From positions 1 to 44,887 of the forward strand of contig MESI01000016.1 in the NCBI GenBank assembly GCA_001770935.1: a stretch of DNA of 44,887 bases, read 5' to 3'. The translations under genes were made by a program, and so were the position numbers. Of this stretch, positions 43,771-44,887 are shown piece after piece. Position 1 is the first letter of the stretch, and each line of letters begins with the position of its first letter. The DNA is from Burkholderiales bacterium RIFCSPLOWO2_12_FULL_61_40. GTDB lineage: Bacteria; Pseudomonadota; Gammaproteobacteria; Burkholderiales; Burkholderiaceae_C. A model generated the notes under the pieces. It saw only the letters and a program-made list of their open reading frames with translations, searched no databases and was not told the origin of the DNA.

Positions 43771-44757
43771 ATGCTGAATATTTTCACGCTAGCCAATGGA
43801 CGGCTGTTCCAGGAAGAGATCGAGTCTCTGGAAGAACTGGCCCGGTTTCAGCCTATCTGGGTCGACCTCGAATCACCCACCGTCGAAGAAAAACGCTGGG
43901 TCAAGCAGCATTACGGCCTGTCGATTCCAGAAGACGCGATGGACGAGGACATCGAGGAATCCGCGCGTTTTTACGCCGAAGACAACGGTGAAACGCACAT
44001 CCGCAGCGACTTTCTGGTTCCCGACGATGACACCCCCCACACGGTGCGGGTGGCCTTTATCCTGAACCTGATCAACGACGGCCTGCGCAGCAAAGGCGTG
44101 CTATTTTCCATCCACGACGAGGATGTTCCGGTGTTCCGCTTGCTGCGCATGCGCGCGCGCCGGGCACCGGGCCTGATTGAAGACGCCAAGGAAGTCTTGC
44201 TCAAGTTGTTCGACGCCGACGCGGAATACTCCGCCGACACGCTGGAAGGCATTTACGATGAACTGGAAAAAGTCAGCAACAAGGTGCTGTCGGGCGACGT
44301 GACCGACGCCATGGCAGGCGAGGTGCTGGGCGCCATAGCCCGCCACGAAGACATGAACGGACGGATTCGCCGCAATGTGATGGACACGCGCCGCGCTGTG
44401 AGCTTCATGATGCGCAGCAAAATGCTCAACGGTGCGCAGTTCGAAGAAGCGCGGCAAATTCTGCGCGATATTGATTCGCTGGATTCACACACGGCCTTCC
44501 TGTTCGACAAGATCAACTTCTTGATGGACGCGACGGTGGGTTTCATCAACATCAACCAGAACAAGATCATCAAGATTTTCTCGGTGGCCAGCGTGGCACT
44601 GCTACCGCCCACCCTGATCGCCAGCCTGTACGGCATGAACTTCAAATACATGCCCGAGCTGGACTGGTCACTGGGCTACCCCTATGCATTGGCGCTGATG
44701 GTGGCCAGTGCACTGGTGCCCATGTGGTATTTCCGCAAACGCGGCTGGCTCAAGTAA
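43771..44757 (+). CDS. corA: CorA-family magnesium/cobalt transporter
   Basis: The 328-residue protein has a large acidic N-terminal cytoplasmic domain and two C-terminal membrane helices. The first helix ends in the YGMNFKYMPEL motif that forms the selectivity filter. The ATG at 43771 follows AAGGGAA and gives the start LNIFTLANGRL. It moves Mg2+ (or Co2+/Ni2+) down the membrane potential. It is probably a single-gene unit. Confidence 0.95.
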   Translation: MLNIFTLANGRLFQEEIESLEELARFQPIWVDLESPTVEEKRWVKQHYGLSIPEDAMDEDIEESARFYAEDNGETHIRSDFLVPDDDTPHTVRVAFILNLINDGLRSKGVLFSIHDEDVPVFRLLRMRARRAPGLIEDAKEVLLKLFDADAEYSADTLEGIYDELEKVSNKVLSGDVTDAMAGEVLGAIARHEDMNGRIRRNVMDTRRAVSFMMRSKMLNGAQFEEARQILRDIDSLDSHTAFLFDKINFLMDATVGFININQNKIIKIFSVASVALLPPTLIASLYGMNFKYMPELDWSLGYPYALALMVASALVPMWYFRKRGWLK

Positions 44758-44802
44758 CTGACAAATGAATCTGCCGTTAGCCCTTATCAACAGTGCGTAA
44801 GA

Positions 44803-44887
44803 GTTGCGGTAGGAACGAGAGTTAACCCCTCGCCCCCCGCGCAGATCCGTACGTGCGGAATTACCGCATACGGCTCCTGCCTCAGGT
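44803..44887 (-). ncRNA. Group II intron 3' end (domains V and VI), partial
   Basis: On the minus strand 44876-44844 reads as domain V: it opens GAGCCGTATGCGG, has a short AAT/ATT loop and closes CCGCACGTACGGATC. This is the catalytic hairpin of bacterial group II introns; it is 33 bases here against the usual 34. Then follows a domain VI-like hairpin (GGGCGAG with CTCGTTCC) with a TTAA stretch for the branch A, and an end near CCTACCGCAAC at 44803. The reverse-transcriptase/maturase gene would lie beyond the right edge. It is inserted 45 bases after the corA stop. Confidence 0.75.

Noticed and set aside
1..44887. CRISPR array or tRNA gene
   Set aside because: No set of regularly spaced repeats was seen, and no tRNA-like TTCRANNC-containing cloverleaf was recognised on either strand.

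Overview
The window is GC-rich DNA from a betaproteobacterium, most likely Burkholderiales/Comamonadaceae (Rhodoferax, Acidovorax, Polaromonas type). This rests on the leuS-lptE-holA-proA order, the hpf-ptsN-hprK block, the proteobacterial-type gshA, the bamE/fur divergent pair, and a short dispersed repeat that I recall as common in that family. No tRNA, rRNA or CRISPR array was found.

Region 1 (1-4234) is a piece of an integron gene-cassette array without an integron integrase in view. Four cassette junctions of the form CGTT-N-N-N-N-C can be read at 2, 2550, 3023 and 3796. For two complete cassettes the bases that open the cassette are the exact reverse complement of the R'' core of the attC that closes it, as cassette biology requires. 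The cassettes carry (0) an IS91-family element with an accessory tyrosine recombinase, (1) a pentapeptide-repeat protein, (2) a HigBA-like toxin-antitoxin pair with its own promoter/operator, and (3) a four-helix membrane protein whose attC is missing.

Region 2 (4241-16856) is chromosomal metabolism: a GMC oxidoreductase with a small coupled ORF, divergent from ohrR-ohr (organic peroxide defence); a two-gene operon of a glutamine-amidotransferase-like gamma-glutamyl hydrolase and a YbdK-type carboxylate-amine ligase; an SDR, a DUF2520 protein, a DUF4139 protein, a cupin, a PAP2 phosphatase with a GT39 glycosyltransferase, a tautomerase and a class II amidotransferase.

Region 3 (16869-24131) makes activated sugars for surface polysaccharide: galE, a mannose-1-P guanylyltransferase-like gene and manC on the minus strand, divergent from rfbBDAC (dTDP-L-rhamnose) on the plus strand.

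Region 4 (24118-31171), all minus strand, holds gshA, kup, a benE-type transporter, gshB and proA.

Region 5 (about 31200-34030) is an accessory insertion between proA and holA. It contains a shrunken second copy of holA-lptE-leuS(3' end) with four internal deletions, each a multiple of three bases, then the 3' end of a transposase gene, an integrase scrap, a Phd/VapC toxin-antitoxin pair, and the 5' part of the same kind of transposase gene. The order 3' part, cargo, 5' part looks like a circle opened inside an insertion sequence.

Region 6 (34039-44757) is core genome: holA, lptE, leuS, exbD, exbB, dapB, bamE (minus), fur (plus), hprK, ptsN, hpf (minus) and corA (plus). The last 85 bases are the 3' end (domains V and VI) of a group II intron on the minus strand.

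Across the window at least six or seven copies of a ~50-bp dispersed repeat occur. Two appear to have been accommodated in frame inside essential or core enzymes (LeuS and ProA), and one supplies the stop codon of the PAP2 gene.
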